In this document: positions 1 to 6,296 of the stretch, piece by piece | How positions within the stretch are numbered: the stretch's first letter is position 1 | Layout: the number at the start of each line of letters is the position of its first letter | Notes under the pieces: generated by a model | The model's database searches: none | Told to the model about the DNA's origin: nothing | The model's input: only the letters and a program-made list of their open reading frames with translations | Made by a program: the position numbers and the translations under genes | Source: Peptococcaceae bacterium UBA7185 | GTDB lineage: Bacteria > Bacillota > Peptococcia > Peptococcales > Peptococcaceae | Reading direction: 5' to 3' | Length of the DNA: 18,978 nt | Assembly (NCBI GenBank): GCA_002491065.1 | Contig: DKVF01000033.1 | Location: 1 to 18,978 of the forward strand

Positions 1-121
1 TTCCTTCTGCAATGCGCTGCCGCAGTAATTCTACATCGATATCCTCTTTTGCTGCCACAATTTCCATTTCTGAAGTTATGATTCCTTTGCGGGCAGCATC
101 CATTTGTGTCGTATAAGTCAC
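1..121 (-). CDS. thiC: Phosphomethylpyrimidine synthase ThiC, N-terminal fragment (cut by window edge)
   Basis: Only the first 40 codons are present; the gene continues past the left edge. The start is a GTG at 121-119, preceded by AGGAGG at 135-130 with 8-nt spacing. The translation begins MTYTTQMDAARKGIIT, the typical N-terminus of bacterial ThiC, and is followed by a Glu/Asp-rich helix. ThiC is a cytoplasmic radical-SAM enzyme that converts aminoimidazole ribotide to HMP phosphate in thiamine synthesis. The catalytic part lies outside the window. No TPP riboswitch is recognisable in the about 200 bp upstream, although ThiC genes often carry one. It is divergent from the CopZ-like gene and unrelated to the cofactor island. 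Confidence 0.9.
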   Translation of the reverse strand, partial: MTYTTQMDAARKGIITSEMEIVAAKEDIDVELLRQRIAEG

Positions 122-227
122 GGTATTTTCCTCCTATTGGTGATGTCATAATCTTTATTGTACATGAAGATTGCCAAATTGGAAAGCCCTCTAAGAAAAA
201 CTTCTCTGTATACTTGTGCAGTTTTTG

Positions 228-256
228 TTGTAGAAGATGAATAAAACCATTACAAT
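228..256 (+). promoter_or_regulatory. Candidate sigma-A promoter of the CopZ-like gene
   Basis: A -35 TTGTAG (228-233) is separated by 17 nt from a -10 TACAAT (251-256), giving a leader of about 60 nt before the ATG at 323. This is inferred from similarity to the consensus only. Confidence 0.5.
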
Positions 257-322
257 AAAGAAAAGGATTGGGATAAGATACCGCAGTTTTAGTGCAAACA
301 AACATAAAAGGAGTCGATTTTT

Positions 323-529
323 ATGAATAAAATCATTCAGATTGGCGGCATGACCTGTCCTCATTGCACAGCCCGTGCCGAAACAGCGCTCAATGCATTG
401 GATGGTGTGACAGCTCGTGTAAATGCTGCCGCTAAAGTTGCTGTTGTAGAATGTAGCAGTGCTGTCAGTGAAATTGATTTAATTCTTGCCGTGCAAAAAG
501 CTGGCTATAAGGTGTTAACGATAAAATAG
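323..529 (+). CDS. copZ: CopZ-like heavy-metal-associated (HMA) domain chaperone
   Basis: This 68-residue protein is a single HMA domain. The metal-binding loop GMTCPHC is at residues 9-15, with Cys12 and Cys15 as ligands. The rest fits the beta-alpha-beta-beta-alpha-beta fold, including a C-terminal AGYKV segment typical of the family. Such cytoplasmic proteins bind Cu(I) and pass it to CopA-type ATPases or CopY-type repressors. The ribosome binding site is AAAAGGAG, 10 nt before the ATG. It appears to be transcribed alone, from a nearby promoter, with stem-loops downstream. No copA or copY is in the window, so copper is inferred from the family; other soft metals are possible. Confidence 0.85.
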   Translation: MNKIIQIGGMTCPHCTARAETALNALDGVTARVNAAAKVAVVECSSAVSEIDLILAVQKAGYKVLTIK

Positions 530-570
530 TACCTGTTTATGCAAAAGATTCGCTTTTATATATACAATAT

Positions 571-607
571 ACAAATATCCTCTTTTTTAGCAAAAGAGGA
601 TATTTGT
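571..607. repeat. Perfect 16-bp inverted repeat downstream of the CopZ-like gene
   Basis: ACAAATATCCTCTTTT (571-586) is followed by a 5-nt loop and its exact complement at 592-607. The stem is long and perfect but has no T-run after the right arm, so it is not a standard intrinsic terminator. It could be a processing or stability hairpin, or a remnant of a small repeated element. Confidence 0.6.
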
Positions 608-701
608 GATGGAGTTATTGATTAAACTTTATCTGTCAAATATTTATTCCTGAAAAAAAGGGTTTTTTGTAGCATCAATAAATTTAGTATTGCCGGAAAG
701 T
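608..701. other. Non-coding stretch between the two stem-loops
   Basis: AT-rich sequence between the inverted repeat at 571-607 and the terminator at 702-742. I see no ORF, promoter or repeat with real support here. Confidence 0.5.
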
Positions 702-742
702 AAAAAACTGCTCCTTTACTTATTTAAAGAAGCAGTTTTTTT
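702..742. terminator. Bidirectional intrinsic terminator between the convergent CopZ-like and MoeB-like genes
   Basis: The arms AAAAAACTGCT and AGCAGTTTTTT extend through CTTTA/TAAAG with one mismatch and a 6-nt loop. A T-run follows on the plus strand (736-742), and the A-run at 702-707 gives a T-run on the minus strand. It can therefore end both the chaperone transcript and the AOR-moaD-moeB transcript. Confidence 0.75.
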
Positions 743-828
743 ATAGGCTGTGGTAACTGCTCAAGTGCTTTGATATGCTTATAGCTATATTGTCCTAATT
801 ACTGTGAAAGAAGATGCTGAAAAATTTT

Positions 829-1503
829 TTAGACTGTTAGCGGGATGGTTTCAAATTCCTGATTGAGCAGGTCGCAATAGTATAAGACACCTGATTTTAT
901 AGGACGACCTGTCAGCAATTTCACACCTAAAGCGACTTGCATAGAAGCGCAGAATGCAGGTGTAAAGCTTAGCACACTTTTATCGCGGATGGTGACATCC
1001 GGTGGATAAAGCGCATCCAAAAAATTATCGCCGGGCATGGAGACAGCAGCTTGTGCAACCCAACCGGAAATTGCACCATAAACATAAGGAATATGGGTTT
1101 CTGTACAAGCTGCGGCCAAAATACGCCGTGCAGGAATACTGTCCAAACCGTCCAGAGCCAAATCACAGTCAGCTATCAGTGTAGATGCGTTATTGGCATC
1201 CAAAGCAGCGATAATCGGCTCAACTTTTATATGGGAATTAATACGCTGTACGCGTTCTTGGGCTGCTTTGGCCTTGGGATAACCAATCAGAGACTGTTCC
1301 AGTAGCAGTTGCCGGTTGAGGTTGCTCTCGTCAAATACATCAGGGTCGATGGCCTTCATGTAGCCGACGCCGAGACGGCTTAGCAATTCAATTAGATAAC
1401 CGCCGATTCCGCCGCAGCCCACTACTGCCACCCGTTTGTTCTGCAGCAGAAGACATTCCTGTTCAGATAAAGCCGGAATGTTTCTGAGATAACGATTTTC
1501 CAT
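829..1503 (-). CDS. moeB: MoeB/ThiF/HesA-type adenylyltransferase, sulfur-carrier activating enzyme
   Basis: This 224-residue E1-like enzyme has the nucleotide-binding loop GCGGIGG (residues 29-35), then DPDVFDESNLNRQ with the conserved Asn/Arg, and a later LDGLDS motif. It probably adenylates the C-terminal glycine of the adjacent MoaD so that sulfur can be loaded for dithiolene formation in the cytoplasm. The start is set at ATG 1503-1501 because AGGAGG (1517-1512) lies 8 nt upstream. A GTG nine bases further up overlaps that ribosome binding site and is unlikely. It begins one base after the moaD stop, so translation is probably coupled. It has no CxxC pairs, unlike E. coli MoeB with its structural zinc, so it is closer to compact ThiF/HesA forms. 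ThiS activation is an alternative, but the neighbours favour cofactor synthesis. Confidence 0.82.
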   Translation of the reverse strand: MENRYLRNIPALSEQECLLLQNKRVAVVGCGGIGGYLIELLSRLGVGYMKAIDPDVFDESNLNRQLLLEQSLIGYPKAKAAQERVQRINSHIKVEPIIAALDANNASTLIADCDLALDGLDSIPARRILAAACTETHIPYVYGAISGWVAQAAVSMPGDNFLDALYPPDVTIRDKSVLSFTPAFCASMQVALGVKLLTGRPIKSGVLYYCDLLNQEFETIPLTV

Positions 1504-1504
1504 A

Positions 1505-1726
1505 TCAACCACCTCCTACTGGAGGAAATAACGCTACAATGTCGCCGTCCTGAACAGGTGTTTCTGTTTTTTTGTGAAAACCATTTACCAACAAGATGGA
1601 AACTTCTTCTGTGGGAATATCCAATTTGCGCAGGATGTCGCCGACAGTGGAAACGGTTTCGCTTTCCAGCATGATAATCTTTTCCCGTCCCTGGCGCAGA
1701 GTGGCGAACAAGCGAACTTCAATCAT
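1505..1726 (-). CDS. moaD: MoaD-type molybdopterin synthase sulfur carrier
   Basis: This 73-residue protein of the ubiquitin-like beta-grasp family starts MIEVRLFATLR and ends FPPVGGG, so it carries the free C-terminal Gly-Gly needed for adenylation and thiocarboxylation. MoaD delivers sulfur to the pterin precursor in molybdopterin synthase together with MoaE. The ATG is preceded by AGAGGTGAG. It lies between AOR (78 nt gap with a hairpin) and the MoeB-like gene (1 nt gap). Small MoaD proteins next to AOR genes are common in anaerobes using tungstopterin. The catalytic partner is probably the MoaE-like gene at 12472-12864, which is not in this operon. Confidence 0.88.
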   Translation of the reverse strand: MIEVRLFATLRQGREKIIMLESETVSTVGDILRKLDIPTEEVSILLVNGFHKKTETPVQDGDIVALFPPVGGG

Positions 1727-1765
1727 AGTGACTCACCTCTGTTGATATATAAAGATATTGTGACA

Positions 1766-1796
1766 AAAAAGGGTGGAAACAATCTCCACCCTTTTT
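1766..1796 (-). terminator. Intercistronic hairpin between AOR and moaD
   Basis: The 12-bp arms AAAAAGGGTGGA (1766-1777) and TCCACCCTTTTT (1785-1796) are perfect, with a 7-nt loop. Read on the minus strand, the stem ends in a T-run, so it has terminator form directly after the AOR stop. moaD and moeB show no clear promoter of their own, so partial termination would give more AOR mRNA than moaD-moeB mRNA. A stabilising role is also possible. Confidence 0.7.
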
Positions 1797-1804
1797 CAGT
1801 ATAC

Positions 1805-3622
1805 TTATTTACCAATACATTCGTCAAGACCAAGTTTTTTCAACGTTTCGTCAGTTGGGAATGCATCGACCCAGCCCCGCGCTTCGTAGTATTGCGGTAA
1901 GGTCAATGGCAACTGGGAAACCATGCCTTTGGACGGACCGTTCACGATAGGTTCCTGCAATAAACGTTTTGGTAAGCGGTCGTCTTCCGGTTTCATACCA
2001 GCTGCCTTATTAAACATACGCTCAATATTGTAGATGCGGTCGCCGATTTCTAATACTTCTTCAGCGGTGTAATGGGTACCGGTGGCTGCATTGAGCAAAT
2101 CTGTGTATTCCTGCGCGCCCATAGCGAAGGATGTAAACAGGCAGTGTCCCATGGAATCAATGACAGCGGTTAAATCCTGGAAGGTCTTAGCCCAAGCTGC
2201 TTTGTCGTCAGGGACAGTACGGTCTAACTGCTGCGGAAGCCCTAAAACTTCTGGAGAGATCATATAGCCGCGAACATGGCAACCGCCGCGGTTGGAGGTT
2301 GCGTAAGTAATTCCAATTCCCTGAATACCACGGGCATCGTAAGCAGGCATTTCCTGTTTCTTTACGCTCATGGATACTTCAGGCATTCCATAATGTTCAC
2401 ACAGACGGGCAGAGCCGGAACTCATCAACCAATCCAATTCGGTTTCCGGATTGCCGATACGTTTGGTCCATTCTACCAGAGCTTTGGTGCTGCCCCATTC
2501 CAGTGGTACGCCAGCGCAGTCTTCTTCTTTGATGGCGCCGCGCTGATAAAGCTCCATGGCGGCAGCGATGGTGCAGGGTACGGAAATGGCATCCAGACCG
2601 TATTCATTGCAGAGCATGTTACATTCATCAATGATATTCAGATCATTATTGCCGCAGTTTGCGCCGTAAGCCCACAGTGGTTCGTATTCAGGACCACCAG
2701 TTACACGACCGTTGACATCAATCACACGGGCGCAAGCGATGGGGCAACGATGGCAGGCGCCAGCTTTTACCAGATATTTTTCTGCCAAGGTTTCACCGGA
2801 AATATCTTCCGCCTGTTCATAATAGGATTCCTGCCAGTTTTTTGTAGGCAGAGAACCAACGTTGTTAACGATATTTACTAAGATGGCAGTGCCAAGCTGA
2901 CGTAAACCGGAGGAGGTAACAGGGTTTTCGCGTAATACAGTTAGCGCTTTTTTCGTTGCCTCTTTGAGTGCTTCTTCATCAGCAATTACGTCTAATGTTT
3001 TACGGCTGCATTTTACAACAATCGCTTTTAATTTTTTGGAGCCCATAACAGCGCCTACACCTGAACGGCCCGCAGCGCGGTCTTTATCGTTCATGATAGC
3101 GGCCATCAAAACCTGTTTTTCACCGGCGGGACCGATGTTAAGAACAGAGGCGTCGGAGCCATGTTTTTCTTTTAATGTGACGTCGGTAGCTTCACTGAGC
3201 ATACCTAAATATTCTCTTGCATCCAGCAGTTCGATTTTATCGTCATCAATGCTGATGTAAGTCCATTCAGGAGCCTGACCTTCAACGATAATGGCGTCCC
3301 AACCGGCATATTTCAGTTTTGCCCCCCAAATCCCGCCGGAGTTAGAGCAGGCGATCATGCCAGTGAGCGGGGATTTTGTTACCACCATATAGCGTCCTGT
3401 GGATGGTGCAGCTGCACCAGTCATAGGACCGGTGATATAAATCAGTTTGTTTTCTGGAGAGAGTGGGTCAACGGTAGCAACGCCCTCATCATAAAGCATT
3501 TTTGTGCCCAGTCCGCGACCACCGATAAATTTGCGTGCCAAATCAAGATCAAGTTTTTCAACTTTGATTTCGCCAGTGGTGAGATTGATTCTGGCGATTT
3601 TTTCATAGTATGCGTTTGCCAT
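1805..3622 (-). CDS. aor: Tungsten-type aldehyde:ferredoxin oxidoreductase (AOR)
   Basis: The 605-residue length is normal for the AOR family. GGRGLGTKML (residues 34-43) and AGRSGVGAVMGSKKLKA (184-200) are pterin-binding segments. The [4Fe-4S] ligands are CxxCxxxC at Cys290, Cys293 and Cys297 plus Cys494, nearly the same numbering as the Pyrococcus enzyme. A GPEYEP segment and NRGGCHVRG near residues 444-452 match active-site regions. Family members oxidise aldehydes to acids with ferredoxin, or reduce acids at low potential, in the cytoplasm, using a bis-pyranopterin tungsten centre. The ATG has GGAGG 7 nt upstream. It is first in an operon with moaD and moeB, behind a long leader, and divergent from the cofactor operon. 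The substrate cannot be told from sequence. Confidence 0.93.
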   Translation of the reverse strand: MANAYYEKIARINLTTGEIKVEKLDLDLARKFIGGRGLGTKMLYDEGVATVDPLSPENKLIYITGPMTGAAAPSTGRYMVVTKSPLTGMIACSNSGGIWGAKLKYAGWDAIIVEGQAPEWTYISIDDDKIELLDAREYLGMLSEATDVTLKEKHGSDASVLNIGPAGEKQVLMAAIMNDKDRAAGRSGVGAVMGSKKLKAIVVKCSRKTLDVIADEEALKEATKKALTVLRENPVTSSGLRQLGTAILVNIVNNVGSLPTKNWQESYYEQAEDISGETLAEKYLVKAGACHRCPIACARVIDVNGRVTGGPEYEPLWAYGANCGNNDLNIIDECNMLCNEYGLDAISVPCTIAAAMELYQRGAIKEEDCAGVPLEWGSTKALVEWTKRIGNPETELDWLMSSGSARLCEHYGMPEVSMSVKKQEMPAYDARGIQGIGITYATSNRGGCHVRGYMISPEVLGLPQQLDRTVPDDKAAWAKTFQDLTAVIDSMGHCLFTSFAMGAQEYTDLLNAATGTHYTAEEVLEIGDRIYNIERMFNKAAGMKPEDDRLPKRLLQEPIVNGPSKGMVSQLPLTLPQYYEARGWVDAFPTDETLKKLGLDECIGK

Positions 3623-3852
3623 AAAAATACCTCCAAATTGATTATTCTGTTTTGTTAAGTAGAAATGAATGAAGAAAAAAGGTGCAAGCCGTTTATACTA
3701 TAGAATGACCTGTATCTTAATACCTTCTATACATTTAGGTAACCATTGCCAGACGTTGCTAAGAGTAATGGATTTTCCTGCCGTCTTAAAAAACAGGTTA
3801 TTTTGATTGAATTAGAAATTGTTCTTAAATATAGTTATTTCACTATATTTTT
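3623..3852 (-). promoter_or_regulatory. Long, potentially structured 5' leader of AOR
   Basis: About 225 nt separate the predicted start of transcription from the AOR ATG, with no ORF worth calling. On the minus strand ACCTGT (3798-3793) can pair with ACAGGT (3713-3708). Instead, TTCTATA/TATAGAA (3725-3731 with 3699-3705) plus GTAT/ATAC (3712-3715 with 3720-3723) can form a hairpin that uses part of the same bases. CCATT/AATGG (3743-3747 with 3767-3771) gives a further stem. Mutually exclusive pairings suggest a regulatory RNA, but I cannot match it with confidence to a known riboswitch class. Confidence 0.4.
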
Positions 3853-3881
3853 ATTATAGAGAGGGAGGTGGAGAGAAACAA
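3853..3881 (-). promoter_or_regulatory. Candidate promoter of the AOR operon
   Basis: On the minus strand, -35 TTGTTT (3881-3876) and a perfect -10 TATAAT (3858-3853) are spaced by 17 nt. The A-type direct repeat begins about 18 bp upstream of the -35, a position suited to an activator. Confidence 0.55.
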
Positions 3882-3899
3882 GGCGGCGAGTCCATTTTC

Positions 3900-3930
3900 G
3901 TGCGAAATTGTACGAAATGATATGAACTGG
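3900..3930 (+). repeat. Direct repeat copy A, putative operator
   Basis: The copy contains CGAAAT twice plus TGAA, starting 10 bp apart (CGAAATTGTA, CGAAATGATA, TGAAC). It matches copy B at 3975-4006 at nearly every position; the start-to-start distance is 75 bp. It lies between the divergent promoters. A 10-bp head-to-tail periodicity is what a MerR/excisionase-type winged HTH such as BldC uses, and the adjacent regulator has that domain type. Confidence 0.65.
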
Positions 3931-3941
3931 TCAGTTCATAT
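3920..3941. repeat. Perfect palindrome inside the divergent regulatory region
   Basis: The arms ATATGAACTG (3920-3929) and CAGTTCATAT (3932-3941) are exact complements around a 2-nt centre. It overlaps the end of direct repeat A. It could be a dimeric operator or the upstream end of a combined regulator site. Confidence 0.6.
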
Positions 3942-3974
3942 TTATTGACAGGGCAATTTGCAAAATTACATTTT

Positions 3975-4006
3975 GTGCGAAATAATACGAAATGATATGA
4001 AACTGG
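3975..4006 (+). repeat. Direct repeat copy B, putative operator
   Basis: This is the second copy, in the same orientation as copy A: CGAAATAATA, CGAAATGATA, TGAAACTGG. It ends about 22 bp upstream of the -35 of the regulator/cofactor operon. One copy lies near each divergent promoter, which fits common control of both operons. Confidence 0.65.
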
Positions 4007-4028
4007 ATTTAATCCTACTTTTTTGACC

Positions 4029-4058
4029 TTGTAGGCGTGAGTGCAAACAGTGTATAAT
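4029..4058 (+). promoter_or_regulatory. Candidate promoter of the regulator-moeA-moaAC-mogA operon
   Basis: A -35 TTGTAG (4029-4034) and a perfect -10 TATAAT (4053-4058) are 18 nt apart. A second possible promoter upstream is TTGACA (3945-3950) with TACATT (3967-3972), spacing 16. The first is closer to the gene and has the better -10. Confidence 0.55.
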
Positions 4059-4127
4059 GAATTCAAAACGTATGACGCTTAAAAATCATGATAGTCAATA
4101 TAGCTGTGCGTGAAAGAGGGGATGATT

Positions 4128-5060
4128 ATGGCGCAGAATAAATCACTGTCGACGCAAGAAGTCGCAGAGATTCTGCATGTGAGCAAATCTACGATTTATG
4201 AATTGATTCGCAGAGGTGAAATCCATTCATATAAAGTGGGACGGAAGGTACGGTTTACCCAAGATGATGTGGATGCTTATATTGCGCGCTCTCGTCATGA
4301 AAATTCTACCCAGCCTATTCGGCGAATTGACACCCATTCCACACTTCTGGTGCCGGAAGAACATGCGCCGGATTTGATATTATCTGGACAAGATGTGGTG
4401 TTGGATATTATCGCCAATTATTTGCAGCAGGAAGGGATTTGCTCAGGTCGCACTTATTTGTCAGGGTTTGAGGGCCTGTTGGCGCTGTATCAGGATAAGG
4501 TGGACATGGCAGCTTGTCATCTGTTTGATGGGGAAACATATAATGTAGGCTTTGTGCAAAAACTGATGCCAGGTATTCCGGCGATATTGCTGAATATATC
4601 TTACAGGATGCAGGGCTTTTATGTGCAGAAGGGCAATCCGAAGGGGATTAAAGGTTGGGAAGACCTGGGACGGACAGATATTTCGATCTTAAATCGACGT
4701 GTAGGTTCCAGTTCTAGAATTTTGCTGGATTTGCAAATGAAGCGGCTGGGATTTGCCGCGGAGGCGCTCAAAGGCTATGAGCGCATCATGCGGTCACATT
4801 TGACGGTAGCTGCGGCGATAGCTGACGGAGAAGCGGATTTGGCCATTGGTACAGAGCGCGTTTCCCGTCAAATAGACGGCATTGATTTTATTCCGTTGAT
4901 GGAAGAACGGTTTGATTTGGTATTTAAAAAATCAGAGCTGGAACGGGAAACTGTGCAAAAGTTGATAGAATTGTTGCAGCAGCCGGCATTTCGGCGGGAG
5001 TTGGCTGGTTTTTCCGGCAATGATTATAGAGACTTAGGGCGAATTATTATGGAGGTATAA
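4128..5060 (+). CDS. Excisionase-type HTH regulator with a C-terminal PBP-like ligand domain
   Basis: This 310-residue protein has two parts. Residues 7-55 form a MerR/excisionase-type winged HTH (STQEVAEILHVSKSTIYELI, then KVGRKVRFTQDDVDAYI). From about residue 75 there is a periplasmic-binding-protein-like domain with AACHLFDGETYNVGF, QKGNPKGI, NRRVGSSSRILLD and DLAIG. With no signal peptide, it should act as a cytoplasmic one-component regulator. The same domain recurs at the C-terminus of the second MoeA two genes downstream. Molybdate, tungstate or a pterin intermediate is an inferred ligand. I chose ATG 4128 because AGAGGGG lies 6 nt upstream; a GTG at 4110 has no ribosome binding site. 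The stop is one base before moeA. Confidence 0.85.
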   Translation: MAQNKSLSTQEVAEILHVSKSTIYELIRRGEIHSYKVGRKVRFTQDDVDAYIARSRHENSTQPIRRIDTHSTLLVPEEHAPDLILSGQDVVLDIIANYLQQEGICSGRTYLSGFEGLLALYQDKVDMAACHLFDGETYNVGFVQKLMPGIPAILLNISYRMQGFYVQKGNPKGIKGWEDLGRTDISILNRRVGSSSRILLDLQMKRLGFAAEALKGYERIMRSHLTVAAAIADGEADLAIGTERVSRQIDGIDFIPLMEERFDLVFKKSELERETVQKLIELLQQPAFRRELAGFSGNDYRDLGRIIMEV

Positions 5061-5061
5061 G

Positions 5062-6282
5062 ATGTTAACTGTGAAAACGCCGGAAGAAGCGCTGGCATTG
5101 ATAGAAACAGCCTTTGTGCCGTTAACGGATCGTGTGGAGAATGTGGAACTATCAGCAGCGATAGGCAGGGTATTAGCTGACGATGTGATTGCTGCAGAAT
5201 ATGTGCCAGATTTTGATCGTTCCACGGTGGACGGCTATGCTGTGCGGGCAGAAGATACTTTTGGCTGTACTGATGCAATTCCGGCAGTACTGGAATTGCG
5301 CGGAGAGGTTTTTATGGGACAGGGAGCAAAGATGGAATTGCAGCAGGGCTGCTGTTGTGCGGTGCCTACAGGCGGTGCGGTTCCCCAGGGAGCCGACAGC
5401 GTGGTCATGGTTGAATACATAGAGGACTACGGCGATGGTTTGATTGCTGTTTCAAAGGCTGCGGCTCCAGGTCAGAATATGATTTTTAAAGGGGACGATG
5501 TGTTTCCCGGCAAAATGATTCTGAAAAAGGGCCGTGTTTTGCGTGTGCCGGACATTGGTGCTTTGGCTGCAATTGGGCGCGTGCAGGTACCGGTGGTGCG
5601 AAAATTAACTGTGGGAATTCTGTCTACTGGAGATGAGCTGGTGCCGCCGGATGAGAAACCAGATCCGGGTCAGATTCGCGATGTGAATGGTCCCATGCTG
5701 TCCGCGATGCTGTCTGCGTTTGGCGCAGATGTGAGATTTTATGGTATTGTGCGGGACGATGAAGTGTTGTTGATGAAGACAGTAAAAATGGCATTAGCGG
5801 AATGTGATGCAGTATTATTGTCTGGTGGCAGCAGTGTAGGGGTCAAGGATGCTGCCTGCAGAATTATAGAATCGCTGGGAGAGTTATTGTTGCATGGAAT
5901 TGCAATCAAACCAGGGAAGCCCACCATTTTGGGAAAAGTGGGTGTGAAGCCGTTAGTAGGTTTACCGGGGCATCCAGTGGCCGCTTATTTTATCACAAAG
6001 CTTTTTGTGTTACCTTTATTAGACAGGCTTACCGGATGCAAAACGGAAAACTATATGGTGACGGCAAAGCTTGCCGAGAGTGTCAGTGCGAACCATGGAC
6101 GGGCACAGTATCAGTGTGTGAAGCTGGAACGGATAGATGGTCAGCTGATTGCGCACCCGGTGAGGGGCAAGTCAGGTTTGATTGCTGCACTTGCTGGAAC
6201 AGACGGTTTTTTCTGTATAGCTCGAGATTGTGAAGGGCTGCCGCAGGGAGCGGAGATTCAAGTTACGATTTCAGGGAAATAA
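5062..6282 (+). CDS. moeA: Molybdopterin molybdenumtransferase MoeA (metal insertion), paralogue 1
   Basis: The 406-residue length is typical of MoeA. Visible motifs are RSTVDGYAV with the conserved Asp, PTGGAVPQGADSVVMVE, STGDEL, DVNGPM, LSGGSSVGVKD and the C-terminal KPGKPTILG followed by GLPGHPVA. MoeA binds adenylylated molybdopterin made by MogA, hydrolyses it and inserts molybdate or tungstate. GGAGG lies 6 nt before the ATG, and the gap to the regulator is one base. The next gene is a second MoeA with an extra domain. In tungsten users, paired MoeA proteins have been proposed to separate Mo from W; which paralogue handles which metal is not visible here. Confidence 0.92.
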   Translation: MLTVKTPEEALALIETAFVPLTDRVENVELSAAIGRVLADDVIAAEYVPDFDRSTVDGYAVRAEDTFGCTDAIPAVLELRGEVFMGQGAKMELQQGCCCAVPTGGAVPQGADSVVMVEYIEDYGDGLIAVSKAAAPGQNMIFKGDDVFPGKMILKKGRVLRVPDIGALAAIGRVQVPVVRKLTVGILSTGDELVPPDEKPDPGQIRDVNGPMLSAMLSAFGADVRFYGIVRDDEVLLMKTVKMALAECDAVLLSGGSSVGVKDAACRIIESLGELLLHGIAIKPGKPTILGKVGVKPLVGLPGHPVAAYFITKLFVLPLLDRLTGCKTENYMVTAKLAESVSANHGRAQYQCVKLERIDGQLIAHPVRGKSGLIAALAGTDGFFCIARDCEGLPQGAEIQVTISGK

Positions 6283-6296
6283 GGGGTTTGAATGAT

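Noticed and set aside
122..322. TPP riboswitch upstream of thiC
   Set aside because: The conserved CUGAGA and the second conserved core were not found on the minus strand.
2276..2881. 201-codon open frame on the plus strand opposite AOR
   Set aside because: Lies entirely antisense to the well-supported AOR gene, has no ribosome binding site, and its composition shows no recognisable family.
4110..4127. GTG at 4110 as start of the regulator
   Set aside because: No ribosome binding site in front of it, while AGAGGGG is well placed for ATG 4128.
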